From: Euryodendron excelsum
Lineage: Eukaryota > Streptophyta > Magnoliopsida > Ericales > Pentaphylacaceae
Length of the DNA stretch: 64,000 nt
Reading direction: 5' to 3'
Assembly: GCA_033060915.1 (NCBI GenBank)
Contig: CM065399.1
Coordinates: forward strand, 12,512,501-12,576,500
The translations under genes were made by a program, and so were the position numbers. Positions within the stretch are counted from its first letter, which is position 1. Each line of letters begins with the position of its first letter. Below the pieces are notes generated by a model that searched no databases, was not told the DNA's origin, and was given only the letters and a program-made list of their open reading frames with translations. This document shows positions 20,923 to 32,809 of the stretch, piece after piece.

Positions 20923-22341
20923 TACCGTAACAATGACGGCAACAGTTACAAATTAGAGTTTGGTTCCTGGAGAAATCTATGCAATGCATGTCCTAGGGTA
21001 TCCCTCTTAAAGAGGAAACTAGTCATGATGTATTGGCTCACTTTTAAAGATAGGGGATTTGCCCCTGTATGCAGATACCTTACCTGTCAAGTAGGAAACT
21101 TCGGCCATTCATGCATTCATTCATAAAAATAAAGAAGTACATTAAATTCTGGGTTTGAAATACAAAAGAATTGAAGTACATTTTAATAGGGGGAGGGGGA
21201 ACACTTTCCTTTGGACTTCCACCTATCTACTTTTTCAAAAGGGAAACCCTAAACTACTCTTGAGTCTTCGGATTTGCCTTACTTGGATTTGATGTTGAGG
21301 AGGTCGCTGAGAGACCTTGTTGATTGATTGCCCCTTATCTTCTTGGCAACCCTATCTCCGTGAGCATAGAGGGATTGGGGCCCCTCTTATGGAATGAATC
21401 GAGATGCATGCAATGAGTCCTTAGGGTTACGTGGGAACCCTTAGGGTTTGGGTAGGTTTAATGCAAGGGAGAGTGACGTTGGTGTCACTCTCAATGGGTT
21501 GACCATATGCATGAGAATGCAGTGACTTGAGTTACTTGGAACTCTTATCTTAACATGGGATATTGAATGTATGAACACGAATATGCAAAAAGTATAAGGA
21601 GAGAAAGTACAATTGAAGTAGACATGCACGCATGTACAGTTAGACAGGCATTATAACAGTATAAATACAAGCATTATAACAATAGGTAAAAATGAAAGTA
21701 AGAGCAGTCGCCCTTTCCTCCGTGATTTTGAAAACGGTGCTCGTGTCCTAAATCCGGCAGAGGTTCGGCTATGCATGGTGTCTATATGAGTATGAGGTTG
21801 AGGGTTGACTAATGCGTCCTAAAAAGGCTCGGTCCCCGGATCTTCAAACCTAGGCCCACTCCCAGAGGTGGTGCCATGATCGGTTGGTGATCCGAGCGGG
21901 GGAACCATCAAGAGGCCGTAGGCGAAGAAACTGACACAGCATCTTGCCCACAACCAATATACCGTTCCCCCTTTCTAACTAGAAAGGACATATCAGGGTA
22001 TGCAAGTGCACATGCAGTGTGTGTGTGATTTTTAAAAGTGGAGGAAAGAGCCCAACAACTCCCATTCATCCTGTACATTACATTTATGCAAAGCAGTTAA
22101 TAAAACTTAAGCATAAAGCGCACCTACAAAACAAAGATGCAAGTGTCAGTATGTGGATGACAAACATAATACAAGATAATATGAATGAATGCATGTTTTG
22201 TTTTTTTTTTTTTTTTTTTTGAAAACAATTTTGGAAATTTAGTTTTGAAAATTTAAAGTGAATAGGATTGAACCAAGTTAATTGAAGACTCTACATGGGT
22301 GAAGGGTAAAGAGACATGACTATGGCCTAACCCTCTAAGTC
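20923..22341 (-). other. Gag-less 5' leader of Ogre-1
   Basis: This is 1.4 kb between primer site and pro, where gag would be expected. On the minus strand I see only short frames and no capsid or zinc-knuckle motif. A possible splice acceptor TTTTGTAG-like site and a short DEQDEWELLG-type frame are better seen in Ogre-2 (51215-51300). The same leader length and content occur in Ogre-2, so the gag loss predates both copies. Confidence 0.65.
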
Positions 22342-22342
22342 T

Positions 22343-22359
22343 CCCCAGCGGAGTCGCCA
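22343..22359 (-). other. Primer binding site of Ogre-1 (tRNA-Arg)
   Basis: In element orientation TGGCGACTCCGCTGGGG lies two bases after the 5' LTR end. It matches what I recall of the 3' end of plant tRNA-Arg (ACG type) including CCA, and Ogre elements use tRNA-Arg. Confidence 0.85.
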
Positions 22360-22899
22360 GCTGTCGCGCCCAGATTTTTCGCACTCAAGGAATACTCACC
22401 TAAGCGGGAAAAATGTTGTACTCTCTCGTTAGAACTCACCCTCCTAGAAGAATGAGTGCGACTAGGTTTGAATTGAAAATTGATTTGAATAAAGGGCTTT
22501 TGAAAAAGATTCGGAGTCACCACCTAACTTGATTAAGGTGAGTTAGGTCACCTAAAAACTAAGCATAGTCCGAAAACTACACTTAGGGTTCTTGAAAAAA
22601 CCATTTGAAAATATCTCCTCGATAGAGGGTTTTTAAGAAAACAGGTTGTTTGGCAACCTTTTGGAAAACATTTAGCCCTTTTTTGAAAAATAACTCCTTT
22701 TGTTATTTGAAAACAGTGATCCTAGGTTCGGAGGTTGGTTACGTGTAGGGAAGATGCACTAAGCTATCACCCTACCCCGCCCTTTCGGTACCTACATGTC
22801 AATCTACCCTAAATTCACCTATGAGAGTCTTTAATTAACTATAATTCAACCCTATTTACTTTGAAAAAGAATGTTTGAAAACTAATTTAGTATGATGCA

Positions 22900-24730
22900 T
22901 GATATGCAAGTGCAATAGAAAAGAATTGAAAAATAGATTTGGAAAGCGATTGATTTAATTTGAAAATAGATTTAAAGAGATAGAATTGAAATTGGAAAGT
23001 TTAAAAATTTGGAAATAGAAATTTTGAAATTGAAATTTTAGATTTGAAAAGATTTTGAAAACCGCACCCATGAGGGTGGAATTGAAAGTTTGAAAGGCAT
23101 TGTGATCGCACCTATGAAGGTTGCCTACGTATCCCTTTGGGGGAATCAGGTCAGTCGTAATTCGGACCGGAGTCCGATTGAAAATAGAAGGTTGGATTGA
23201 AGAAAGAAATTGAATTGGACATTGAATTTGATTTGAAATTAGAAAAGGAGATTTGAAATTGGAATGGAGAGGATTGGACTTGCTTTGGAAAGATTGATTT
23301 GGACTTGTTTTGGAAAAGGGAAGGTTTAAGAAAACCTAGACTTAGGAAAGAGAAGAAACCTAGGAAAGATTTGACTTGGCTTGGAAGATTTGGAAAGATT
23401 GGAGTTTAGGAGATGTTTGAAGTAGGAAAGGTCCGATTTAGGAAAGTTTCGAATTAGGAAAGTTTCATTTTTGGAAAGTTTTGAAATTAGGAAAGTTTGG
23501 AATTTAAGAAAGTTTCGAAATTGGAAAGTTTTGAAAATTGAAAAGTTTTGAAAATAGGAAGTTTTGAAATAGGGAAGTTTTGAGAGTAGGGAAGTTTTGA
23601 AAATAGGAAAGTTTTGAATTTGGAAAGATGTTGAAGTTTTGGAAAGATTTAGAATTTAGAAAGCTTGGAAGTTTAGAAAGATTTAACTTAAGAAAGTTTC
23701 AAATTTAGAAAGTTTTGAATTTAGGAAACTTTGGATTTGAAAAGATTTGAAATTTGGAAAGTTTAGGATTTAGAAAGTTTTAGAGTTTAGAAAGATTTAA
23801 GATTTTAAAAAGTCTTAAAATTAAGAAAGGTTTGAATTTAGGAAAGGTTTAAAAGCTTGAATTTAGAAAGCTAAGATTTGGAAAGGGAGTTGAATTAGGA
23901 AAAGGTTGAATTAAGAAAGATTTTTATGTTCAAGTTTTGGAAACTTAAGATTTAGAAAAATGGAAGATGAGGAATGATTTGAATTAGGAAAGAGTTGGAT
24001 TTTAAAATTTAAGGAGAGGTTTAAAGTTTAAACTTAGGAAACTTATGGTTTAGGAAGGTAGGAAATTAGGAAGGTTTGGATTTGGTTTCTAAAAGAAAAA
24101 TGTTGGATTTTATTTCCAAAAACGGAGGACGGAATCTAGTTTCCTAAACGGGGAGATTGGATTTGGGAAGGATTTGAATAGAGAGATTCTAGAAACCCTA
24201 GTTTTGGAAGTGTGGAATTTTAACGTAGAAAAGAGGTTTTGGAAACATGTATAGTTCGGATATGAAAACAAGAGGTTTTGGAAACCTAGGTTTGGGGCAA
24301 AGTTTGAAAATCATGTTTTTGGAAAGAAAATTAGGGTTTCCTAATTGTGGGCTCTAAGGCTTGACTTGGGCTCTAAGAAAAAGGGATTTTTAGAAAGTGC
24401 GTTTTTGGAAACGAAGGTTTTGGAAGGAAAACCTATAGGGGAATTTCTAGAAGGAAGATTTTAGAAAAGAGAGTTTTTGGAAAGATTTTTAGGAGAGATT
24501 TTTTTTAGGAAAGTGAATCTAGGGAGTGATTTTAGAAAGTGAATTTTGAGGAAAAGATTTTGGAGAGGAGTTGAAAAAGAGAGTTTTGAAAAATAGATTT
24601 TGGAAGGGAGTTTTTGAACACAATTTTGAAGAGGAGAGTTTTAGAAAAGTATGTTGAAAAAGAGATTTTTAGAAAGAGATTTTTGAAAAGAGAGAGTTTT
24701 TAGAAGGATTAAAAACATCTCACTTTCCTA
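22900..24730 (-). repeat. G-depleted degenerate repeat tract in R/U5 of the 5' LTR
   Basis: It is almost base-for-base the same as 6850-8700, with only scattered substitutions. No gene is visible. Confidence 0.8.
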
Positions 24731-25591
24731 AAACAATTCTAGCCATAAGAAGACTAGAACCACTTTAAGAAAGTGGTTTTGAAAACAAGGTTTGAAAATA
24801 TAGACCAAAAGGCCACTTTTAATATAACACTTTCCTAAAGCAACCCTAGCCATGGAAAGGCTAGAATCACCCTAGAATTGTGGTTTTGAAAATAAGTTTT
24901 TTTGAAAAAGAGATTTGGATGCAATTTTAAAAACAAGTTTAAAAACGTTTTGAAAAACAACTTTGAAAACGGTTTTTGGAAGATGCAAGACTATGATATG
25001 CACAATGCAATTTGGGGGTCGTGAACATACAAGGCTAAGGCTTCACCACATAATCAAGGGGGCCGGACCCACATGGTCTCTGGTTAGACTAGAAGAAAGC
25101 CCCCGACACGGTGACTCTCTAATAGTCCAATCCTACACTTGGACCGGGAATCCCCTTGTTTCAAGCATGCAAAGAAAGGGCGGGAAAGAGATGGGGGATT
25201 AAAATAGAGAAAACCCAAGTGGGTTGGAGAGAGAAGAGAGAGGGGGGAAGTGCAGAAATTTAAATAGGGAGCCTACCGTATGTCTTGTTTATTTTGCGCG
25301 CCATGCTGTCTTCGGTCTTCGGTCTTTGTCTTGATCTTCACCCTCACTCTTCAGGAGTTGGCTTCAAGCTTTAGATGGTAGCTCTTCAACTCTTTGAAGG
25401 TGGGTTGACGGCTAGTGTATGAGTGTATAGAGGTGTATAGGGATGTATAGGAGGCTAGGGTTTAGTGTAGGGTGGCTAGGGTTTGGGAAAACCTAGGGAG
25501 GCTAGGGTTTTGGAGGTGCTCAAGCTCTGTATATCGAAATATAGGATTTTTAGGTTAAGTTTGTAGACCCTTTTCACGTTGAACGAGGTTC

Positions 25592-25603
25592 TGTATTTAT
25601 AGA
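25592..25603 (-). promoter_or_regulatory. TATA box of Ogre-1 5' LTR
   Basis: TGTATTTATAGA on the plus strand reads TCTATAAATACA in element orientation. It is the likely promoter of the genomic RNA and is preceded by the GGCGCC cluster about 15-110 bases upstream. Confidence 0.7.
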
Positions 25604-25611
25604 GGGAAGAC

Positions 25612-25716
25612 AAACCTGGCGCCTGTTGCAGTGGCACCAGGCCAAATTCTACACTGGCGCCACTAGGAGTGGCGCCAGGCCATTTTTTGGCTTGGCGCCA
25701 CTACTAGTGGCGCCAG
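25612..25716. repeat. GGCGCC palindrome cluster upstream of the TATA box (5' LTR)
   Basis: Three units. The one at 25694-25714 is a perfect 10-base-arm palindrome; one unit has a GGCACC change (about 25632). Confidence 0.85.
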
Positions 25717-26539
25717 CCTATTAGGAAAGATTTAAGGTCGGCAAGCAACGTATCTTTGACTAGATTTGCGCGCTTGTACTAGTGACTACCATGTAAACTT
25801 TAGCCTAGCTTCAATAGGAGTGACTCTGGAAAGTCCAGGAATGATTTGAAGGAGCCGGGAATGACCCGGAAGGCCGGAAGGGAGCAGGAACACTTAAAAC
25901 ATTGTCCTGGAGGTATTTGACTTGGAAAGTGAGGATAAGGTGGGTCGGAAAGGTTGACCAGGCCTTTAGGGGCAAAACGGTTAATCGGGCCGGAAAATTG
26001 CCGGGACGAACCCGGATTATCCTGGAAAAAGACTTGGGATCTGGAAACATTATTTTGAATGTTCCCAGAGGTTGTCGGTTTGATCCCCAGAGCCGGCGTG
26101 GTCGGAAAAGGAGACCGGCCCACTAGGGGCAAAACGGTCATTTTGTACCGGGTTTGCCGAAACTGACTCGGAATGATCCGAAAAGGTAAAGGAAGGTTGA
26201 GAATACTCTAAAAAGTATTCTCGGGACATTACCGGTTTGATACCCAAAGCCGGTGTGGTCGAAGAAGGAGACCGGCCCTCTAGGGGCAAAACGGTTATTT
26301 TGTACTGGGTTGGTCGGAACTGACTCGGAATGATTCGGAAAGGTAAAGGAAGGTTGAGAATACTCTAAAAAGTATTCTCGGGACATTACCGGTTTGATAC
26401 CCAGAGCCGGTGTGGTTCCCGGGGCGTTCAGATGCCTAGGGGCAAAATGGTCATCTTGACCGAAAGTCTCGGAAAAGGTCCTAAGGGTAGTTTGGTCATT
26501 TTCCACCGAAGTGGGCTAACAGCCACTGGTGTTGACCTA

Positions 26540-27170
26540 GGTTTTGAGTGTTTCCGCCACTCTCACGGTGTGAGTATTTTCGCTACTCGGATGGGGTTTG
26601 ATGATTTGTGAGTATTTCTGCTACTCAGACGGGGTTGATGATTTGTGAGTATTTCCGCTACTCGGACGAGGTTGATGATTTGGGAGTATTTCCGCTACTC
26701 GGACGGGGTTGAGTATTTCTGCTACTCTAACGGGTTTGTGAGTATTTCTGCTACTCTAACGGTTTTGTGAGTATTTTCGCTACTCTAACGGTTCTGTGAG
26801 TATTTCCGCTACTCTAACGGTTTTGTGAGTGTTTCCGCCACTCTAACGGTTTTGTGAGTAGTTTTGCTACTCGGACCGTCTCGAGGAATAAACTGTCTCG
26901 AGAGTGGGACTAGAAGGGGTCCTACCGTCTCCGAAGAGACGTGCCTGGATTGGAGCCGTCTCGAGGAATAAACTGTCTCGAGAGTGGGATTGGAAAGGGG
27001 TCTTATCGTCTCCAAAGAGACTTGCCTAGGTTTTGAGTGTTTCCGCCACTCTAACGGTTTTGTGAGTATTTCCGCTACTCTAACGGTTTTGTGAGTGTTT
27101 CCGCCACTCTAACGGTTTTGTGAGTAGTTTTGCTACTCGGACCGTCTCGAGGAATAAACTGTCTCGAGAG
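26540..27170 (-). repeat. U3 arrays of CCGCTACTC (about 32 bp) and 81-bp hairpin units
   Basis: The two arrays alternate: short units at 26540-26865 and 27020-27130, 81-bp units at 26870-27015 and 27140-27170. Copy numbers differ from the 3' LTR by single units, so the arrays still change after insertion. Confidence 0.75.
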
Positions 27171-27379
27171 AGGGATTGGAATTGGAATAAGAAAGGACAA
27201 TGCCCCTAAGGGCATTTTGGTCATTTTGCCTCTATTTGGGCCTGACAGGTCCGCGAAGCGATGGAAAGACGGAATTTGGACCTAGAGGGTTGGATTCGAT
27301 AGGAATATGCCCAAAATGACTTGAAAACAAGTCTGGACGAAGTGTAGACTGCCGAGCGGTCAAAAATGGGGTGCTTACA

Positions 27380-27384
27380 GTCCC
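27380..27384. repeat. Target-site duplication of Ogre-1, right (GTCCC)
   Basis: Exact partner of 6307-6311. Confidence 0.9.
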
Positions 27385-30275
27385 CAATCTCCAAGTGCCA
27401 TTCTAGGCTCGTTTCGATATTTCCTGGTCCAAATAATCATTTTACCCCTAGTGGACCTGTAATCTTTTTCCACCATTTCGGCTCTGGGTATTAAACCGGT
27501 AACTCCCGGGGCGCTCCCGAGTGCCTTTATCTTATTTGGTATTGGGCCCCATAGACTGAAAGCTTTCCAAATCAAACCAGAGCCCCATACAAAGGAGTGA
27601 GGCCAAACAATGGTTTGGAGCCACTAGGAGTGGTGCCTAGGTCTTCACCTTGCGACCCTAGCCGAATCAAATCTTTAGAATCATTGCTATATCAAGGTGG
27701 CGCCACTAAGAGTGGTGCCTAGCCAAATCCTAGTGGCGCCTAGCCAATGATTTGGCTAGGCACCACTCCTAGTAGCGCCACTTCCTTAAAAATTTGCCTG
27801 TAAATATAGACCACCCCCTAACATATTCTAGGTCCAAAAAATTACAAAGAAATGCTGCTTGTCTTAAGACAACCCTCGAAATCCTCCAAAAACTCTAGTT
27901 CTCTCCAAGGTTTTAGCTCCTTTGCCCTATACACTCAAACCCTAACCTACACTCTTCAAAACCCTAGCCTCCTTCACTTATTGAAGGGTGCTTCTAGTCC
28001 TTGAAGCTATTCAAGACCTCTCGAAGTTCAAGCAAGTCCCCCATTGAAGCGTTTAAGCTAACAATAAGACAAGGCAGGGTTCTATTTATTTTTCTACAAT
28101 CCCCACTCCTTCTCTTCTCCCTCCTAGTCCACTTGGACTATTCTTATATTTCATTCCCCATCTCCGAACCCCCTCTTCTTGCATGCCTAAAACAAGAGGA
28201 CCGTGGTCCATGCCTAGGGGAAGCTTTGGGGAGATCACCGTGTCGGGGATCTTCCTTTAGCCTAGCCAATCATGGTATGGTCTTAAGGCCTCTTGTAATG
28301 CGGTGAAACCTTCAACCTTGTATGTTCAATATCCCTATGCATTATACTTATCATGTTCATACGTTGTTCTTATTTTCAAACTCACAATCCTAGGGTGATT
28401 CTAACCTCCTCATGGTTAGGGTTTCCCTAGAAAAGTGACATATTCAAAGTGACTACCAAGGTCCACATTAGGGTTTTAAGCCGTAGTTTATTTTCAAAAT
28501 CACAACCCTAAAGTGATTCTAGCCTTTTTATGGTTAGGATAGCTTCAAGGAAGTGGCATATTCAAAGAGGCCTCCAAAGGCCACATTAGGGTTTTAAGCC
28601 CTAAAACACCTCTCTCAAAGCCATTCTTCTTAAAACCTCCTTAAAATTTCATGTTCAAATGTTTTTGCAAAATTGGTCCAAAAGTTGCTTTCTTGAAGCC
28701 CTAGGAATCTATGTCTTAGGAAGTTCCGTTTTGTCCCCTAAACTTTATTCTTACATCATTGCATTCATTGCATCGAAATGTTTTTCACAATCTTTGTTGC
28801 ATTATATTTTTAAAAAATGCATAACTCCCTTGAGTTGTTTTAAAAAAACGTCACATAAAATCATAGATTTCTTAAACCCTTCACTTTGGAAACAAAATTG
28901 AATCCCTCCATTTTAGAAGTAAAATCAAATCTTCCATTTTGGAAACCAAATCAAACCTTTCATTTTTTAAAAACAAATCCATTCTTCTATTTTTGGAAAC
29001 AAATCAAATCTTCCCCTTTTGAAAACTAAATCAAATCTTCTATTCTTGGAAATAAAATCTAATTCTCCATTTTTGGAAACAAACTTAAAACTTTCCTTTG
29101 TCGAAACTTTCCTAAAATGAAACCTTCCTTCTTCAAAACTTTCTTAAGATAAAACTTTTTTAAAACAAAACTTCTCTAAAATGAAACATTCATTTTTCAA
29201 AAATTTCCTAAAATAAAACTTTCCTTTCAAAACTTTCCAGAAGTTAAACTCTCTTTTTCAACTAAAATTCATACCTCTCCACATTATATCAAATCAAATC
29301 TTTTCTACTTCAAAGGCTCCTTCCTAAATCCTAGGTTGCTTGTATCCCAAGTCACTTCTAACCCTAGGTTGTCTAACCGTAGGCCAAGCAAACCCTAAGT
29401 TGGTCCAACCTTGAGTCAATCTATCCCTTGGCCACCTTAACCCTAGTTTCGCCAACCAAGATTAGGAGGCTTCAAGATTGTAACTCTAGGACCCTTTTTC
29501 AAACCCCAACTTCACTCAAAGAGGTTTTCAAAAACTCTTTCAAACTTGTCTCAATCCAAAGTGGCTAGACACTTATTATCTTTCAAAAAGTATTTCTAAA
29601 ATAACTTAAAAAATTCACAACCCTAAGGCAATCCTAACCCTTTCTTGGTTAGGATTTCCTGGGGAAGGTGATACATCAAATGAAACCTATAAGGTTCATA
29701 TTAGGATTTCAAACCCTAAATGTTTTACAAAACCTTTTCCAAAAACTATTTTCAAATATCACATTCTTAACGCAATCCTAAACTTTCCTATGGTTAGGGT
29801 TGTTCAAAGTAAAGTGAGATATTCAAACCCTAAGGAAAGTTTCTAGCCACTTTTTCTAAACTATTTTCAAAAATTTATAGCCTTAAAAGAGCTTAGTTCT
29901 CAGTTAACAAATCTATCAAAGGCAATGAAACATCAAAAAGCCTTTCATAAGGTACATAAAAAGCAATTTTCAAAAACTATTTTGAGACAAGTTCATAAGA
30001 GGTTTCAAAATCCAATCTTAACTTTCAGCCAAACTCTCTTTCAAATTGCATCATCCATCATTCTTTCTAAAAGTGATGACAAACTCCTTTCCAAAATCTT
30101 CTCGAGGTGGACATAAATAGACATTTAGGAACCAGAGATCCGAATGAGTGAAACCTAGGGTGAATGGACATGTAGGTACGCAAGGGCTGGGTAAGGTGAT
30201 AGCCTTCGATCATCTTCCCTACATGTAACCAACCCTCGATCTTGAGTCATACTTTTCAAGGACCAGAATAGAGTC
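27385..30275 (+). mobile_element. Middle part of old Tat LTR-B
   Basis: It continues the LTR broken at 6311: one more 155-bp-type unit (27430-27510), GGCGCC-like blocks (27630-27780), a TATA-like TGTAAATATAG near 27799, then a G-poor leader closely matching 1930-4345. It stops at the GAGTC where the chromovirus is inserted and resumes at 45410. No gene is visible. Confidence 0.75.
30271..30275. repeat. Target-site duplication of the chromovirus, left (GAGTC)
   Basis: An exact copy is at 45405-45409. The uninterrupted old LTR-A reads GGAGTCATTTTCTAAA at the same place (about 4351), which confirms the insertion point. Confidence 0.9.
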
Positions 30276-30303
30276 TGTCACGACCCAACTTCGCTCTCAC
30301 TAG
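30276..30303 (-). mobile_element. Chromovirus 3' LTR, terminal 28 bases
   Basis: TGTCACGACCCAACTTCGCT on the plus strand matches the end of the 5' LTR at 42256. The rest of this LTR is at 35440-37472. Confidence 0.85.
30299..30303. repeat. Target-site duplication of the solo LTR, left (ACTAG)
   Basis: An exact copy is at 35435-35439. Confidence 0.9.
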
Positions 30304-30529
30304 TGTAAGCACCCCATTTTTGACCGCTCGGCAGTCTACACTCCGTCCAGACTTGTTTTCAAGGCATTGTGGGCATATTCCTATCGAAATCAGTTTTCCA
30401 AGTCTAATCCCGTCTATCCATCGCTTCGCGGGCCCAAAAGGCCCAGATAGAGGTAAAATGACCAAAATGCCCTTAGGGGCATTGTCCTTTCTTTTCCAAT
30501 TCCAACCCCTCTCTCGAGACAGTTGATTC

Positions 30530-30950
30530 CTCAAGACGGTAAATCTATTCCAATCAGGTGCGTCTTTTTGAAGACGATAAGACCCCTTTCCAATCCCTCT
30601 CTCGGGACAATTTATTCCTCGAGACGGTTCCAATTAGGCACGTCTTTTCGAAGACGGTAAGACTCCTTTCCAATCCCTCTCTCAGGACAGTTTATTCCTC
30701 GAGACGGTTCCAACCTAGGCACGTCTTTTCAAAGATGGTAAGTCCCCTTTCCAACCCCTCTCTCGAGACAGTTTATTCCTCGAGGCGGTTCTAATCCAGG
30801 CACGTCTTTTCGGAGACGGTAAGTCCCCTTTCCAACCCCTCTCTCGAGACAGTTTATTCCTCGAGATGGTTCCAATCTAGGCACGTCTTTTCGAAGATGG
30901 TAAGTCCCCTTTCCAATCCCTCTCTCGAGACAGTTTATTCCTTGAGACGG
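30530..30950 (+). repeat. 81-bp hairpin tandem repeat, five units
   Basis: The hairpin motif CGTCTTTTCGAAGACG and variants starts at 30561, 30641, 30722, 30803 and 30884, a period of 80-81. Most units follow the hairpin with GGTAAG, a splice-donor-like string, and contain two CTCGAGAC motifs around TTTATTC. The 27-codon periodic open frames here are by-products of the 81-base period. Confidence 0.85.
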
Positions 30951-31149
30951 TCCGAGTAGCGAAACTACTCACAAAACAATTAGAGTAGCGAAAATGCTCA
31001 CAAATAGGTCGATATAGGGAATTGCCAACAAACCCCTGTGTCACGACGACTGCCGTCAGAGTGGCGAAAACACTCAAAATCCAGGTCAACACTACTGTCT
31101 GTTAGCCCACTTCGGTGAAAAAAGACTACACTGCCCCTAGGACCTTTTC

Positions 31150-31800
31150 CGAGACTTTCTGGTCAAGATAACCATTTTGCCCCTATGCATCTGAATGCCT
31201 CGGGGACCACACCGGCTCTAGGTATCAAACCGGTAATCTCCTGAGATTGTTTTTTATAGTATTCTCAACCTTTCCTTATCTTTCCGGATCATTCCGAGTC
31301 AGTTCCGGCCAACCCGGTGCGAAATGACCGTTTTGCCCCTAGTGGGCCGGTCACCTTTTCCGACCATATCGGCTCTAGGTATCAAACTGGTAACCTCCTG
31401 AGACTACTTTTTATAGTGTTCTCAACCTCCCTTTACCTTTCTGGATCATTCCGAGTCAGTTCCGGCAAACCCGATACAAAATGACCATTTTGCCCCTAGT
31501 GGGCCAGTCTTCTTTTCCGACCACACCGGCTCTGGGTATCAAACCGGCAACCTTTGGGAACATTCTAAATAATGTTTCCAAATCCCAAGTCTTCTTCCGG
31601 GATAGTCCAAGTCCATCTCGACAGCTTCTCGATTTGATTGACAATTTTGCCCCTAAAGGCCCGGTCAATCCTTCCGACACATCCTATCCTCACTTTTCAA
31701 GTCAAGTACCTTCGGGACACTATTCTAAGTGTTTATGCTCTTTTCTGACCTTTCGGATCATTCCCGGCTACTTCAAATCATTCCCGAACTTTCCGGAGTC
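31150..31800 (+). repeat. 155-160-bp U3 tandem repeat, four units
   Basis: The marker TTTTGCCCCTA occurs near 31176, 31333, 31488 and 31646. Each unit contains GACCG...CGGTC and ACCGG...CCGGT inverted pairs, and three of the four a TTCCGAGTCAG-type string. Confidence 0.8.
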
Positions 31801-31904
31801 ACTCCTAGTGAAGCTAGGCTAAAAATTGCATGGTAGTCACTAGTACAGGCACCCAAATCTAGTCAAAGATACGTTGCTTGCCGACCGTAAATATTTCCTA
31901 AATG

Positions 31905-32010
31905 GCTGGCGCCACTAGTAGTGGTGCCAAGCCAAAAATTGGGTTGGCGCCACTCCTAGTGGCGCCAATGTAAATTCTGGCTTGGTGCCACTGCAACAGG
32001 CGCCAGTGTT
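31905..32010. repeat. GGCGCC palindrome cluster of the solo LTR
   Basis: Three to four units directly upstream of the TATA box; the first (31908-31928) has one mismatch to the perfect palindrome. Confidence 0.8.
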
Positions 32011-32019
32011 GTCCAACCT

Positions 32020-32030
32020 CTATAAATACA
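32020..32030 (+). promoter_or_regulatory. TATA box of the solo LTR
   Basis: CTATAAATACA follows CCAACCT. It could still drive transcription into the flanking chromovirus LTR; this is inference. Confidence 0.65.
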
Positions 32031-32809
32031 GAGCCTTCTCCAATGTGAAAAGGATCCACAAACTCAACTTAAAATTCATATAACTCATACACACCCTCAT
32101 ACACTCATACACTAACCTTCAACCCTCCTTCAAAGACTTGAAGAGCAGCCATCTAAAGCTTGAAGACATCTCTTGAAGATTGAAGACGAAGGTCAAGATG
32201 AAGACCGAAGATCAAAGAGAAGCAAGGTGCGCAAAATAAATAAGACACACGGTAGGCTTTCTTTTTAAATTTCTGTACTTCCCCCTCTCTCTTCTCTCTC
32301 CAACCCACTTGGGTTTTCTCTATTTTAATCCCCCATCTCTTTCCCACTTTTCTTTGCATGCTTGAAACAAGGGGACTCCCGGTCCATGTGTAGGATTGGA
32401 CTATTGGAGAGTCACTGTGTCGGGGGCTTTCTTCTAGTCTAACCAGAGATCACCTAGGTCTGGCCCCCTTGATTATGTGGTGAAGCCTTAGCCTCGTATG
32501 TTCACGACCCCAAAATTGCATTGTGCATATCATGGTCTTGCATCTTCCAAGAGTCGTTCTCAAAGTCGTTTTCAAAATTGTTTTCAAACTTGTTTTCAAA
32601 ATTGCATCAAAATCTCTTTTTCAAAAACTTATTTTCAAAACCACAATCCTAGGGTGATTCTAGCCTTTCCATGGCTAGGGTTGCTTTAGGACAGTGTTAT
32701 ATTTGAAATGGCCAACATGGTCCATATTTTCAACCCTTGTTGTTTTCAAAACCGCTTCCCTAAAGTGGTTCTAGCCCTCTTATGGCTAGAATTGCTTTAG
32801 GAAAGTGAG

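Larger units (their letters stand above)
6312..27379 (-). mobile_element. Full-length Ogre/Tat-like LTR retrotransposon, 21.1 kb (Ogre-1)
   Basis: Minus-strand Ty3/gypsy element with two LTRs of about 5.0 kb, a tRNA-Arg primer site, a polypurine tract and a 5-bp target duplication. In element order it has: 5' LTR, gag-less leader, pro, intron, pol, convergent spacer, antisense PMD-like gene, 3' LTR. The two LTRs look nearly identical (sampled stretches show roughly one to three differences per 100 bases), so the insertion is recent. Coding damage: a 1-base loss near 18921, TGA at 16045, TAG at 15682 and TAG at 13361. Size, LTR length, primer site, intron and the second RNase H all fit the Ogre group of the Tat lineage. 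Confidence 0.9.
22362..27379 (-). mobile_element. 5' LTR of Ogre-1
   Basis: 5018 bp, ends TGTAAGC...GCGACA in element orientation. It has the same order of parts as the 3' LTR: 81-bp units (27170-26870), CCGCTACTC repeats (27130-26540), 155-160-bp units (26500-25810), GGCGCC palindromes (25715-25615), TATA at 25592-25603, G-poor leader (24730-22900). Confidence 0.9.
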
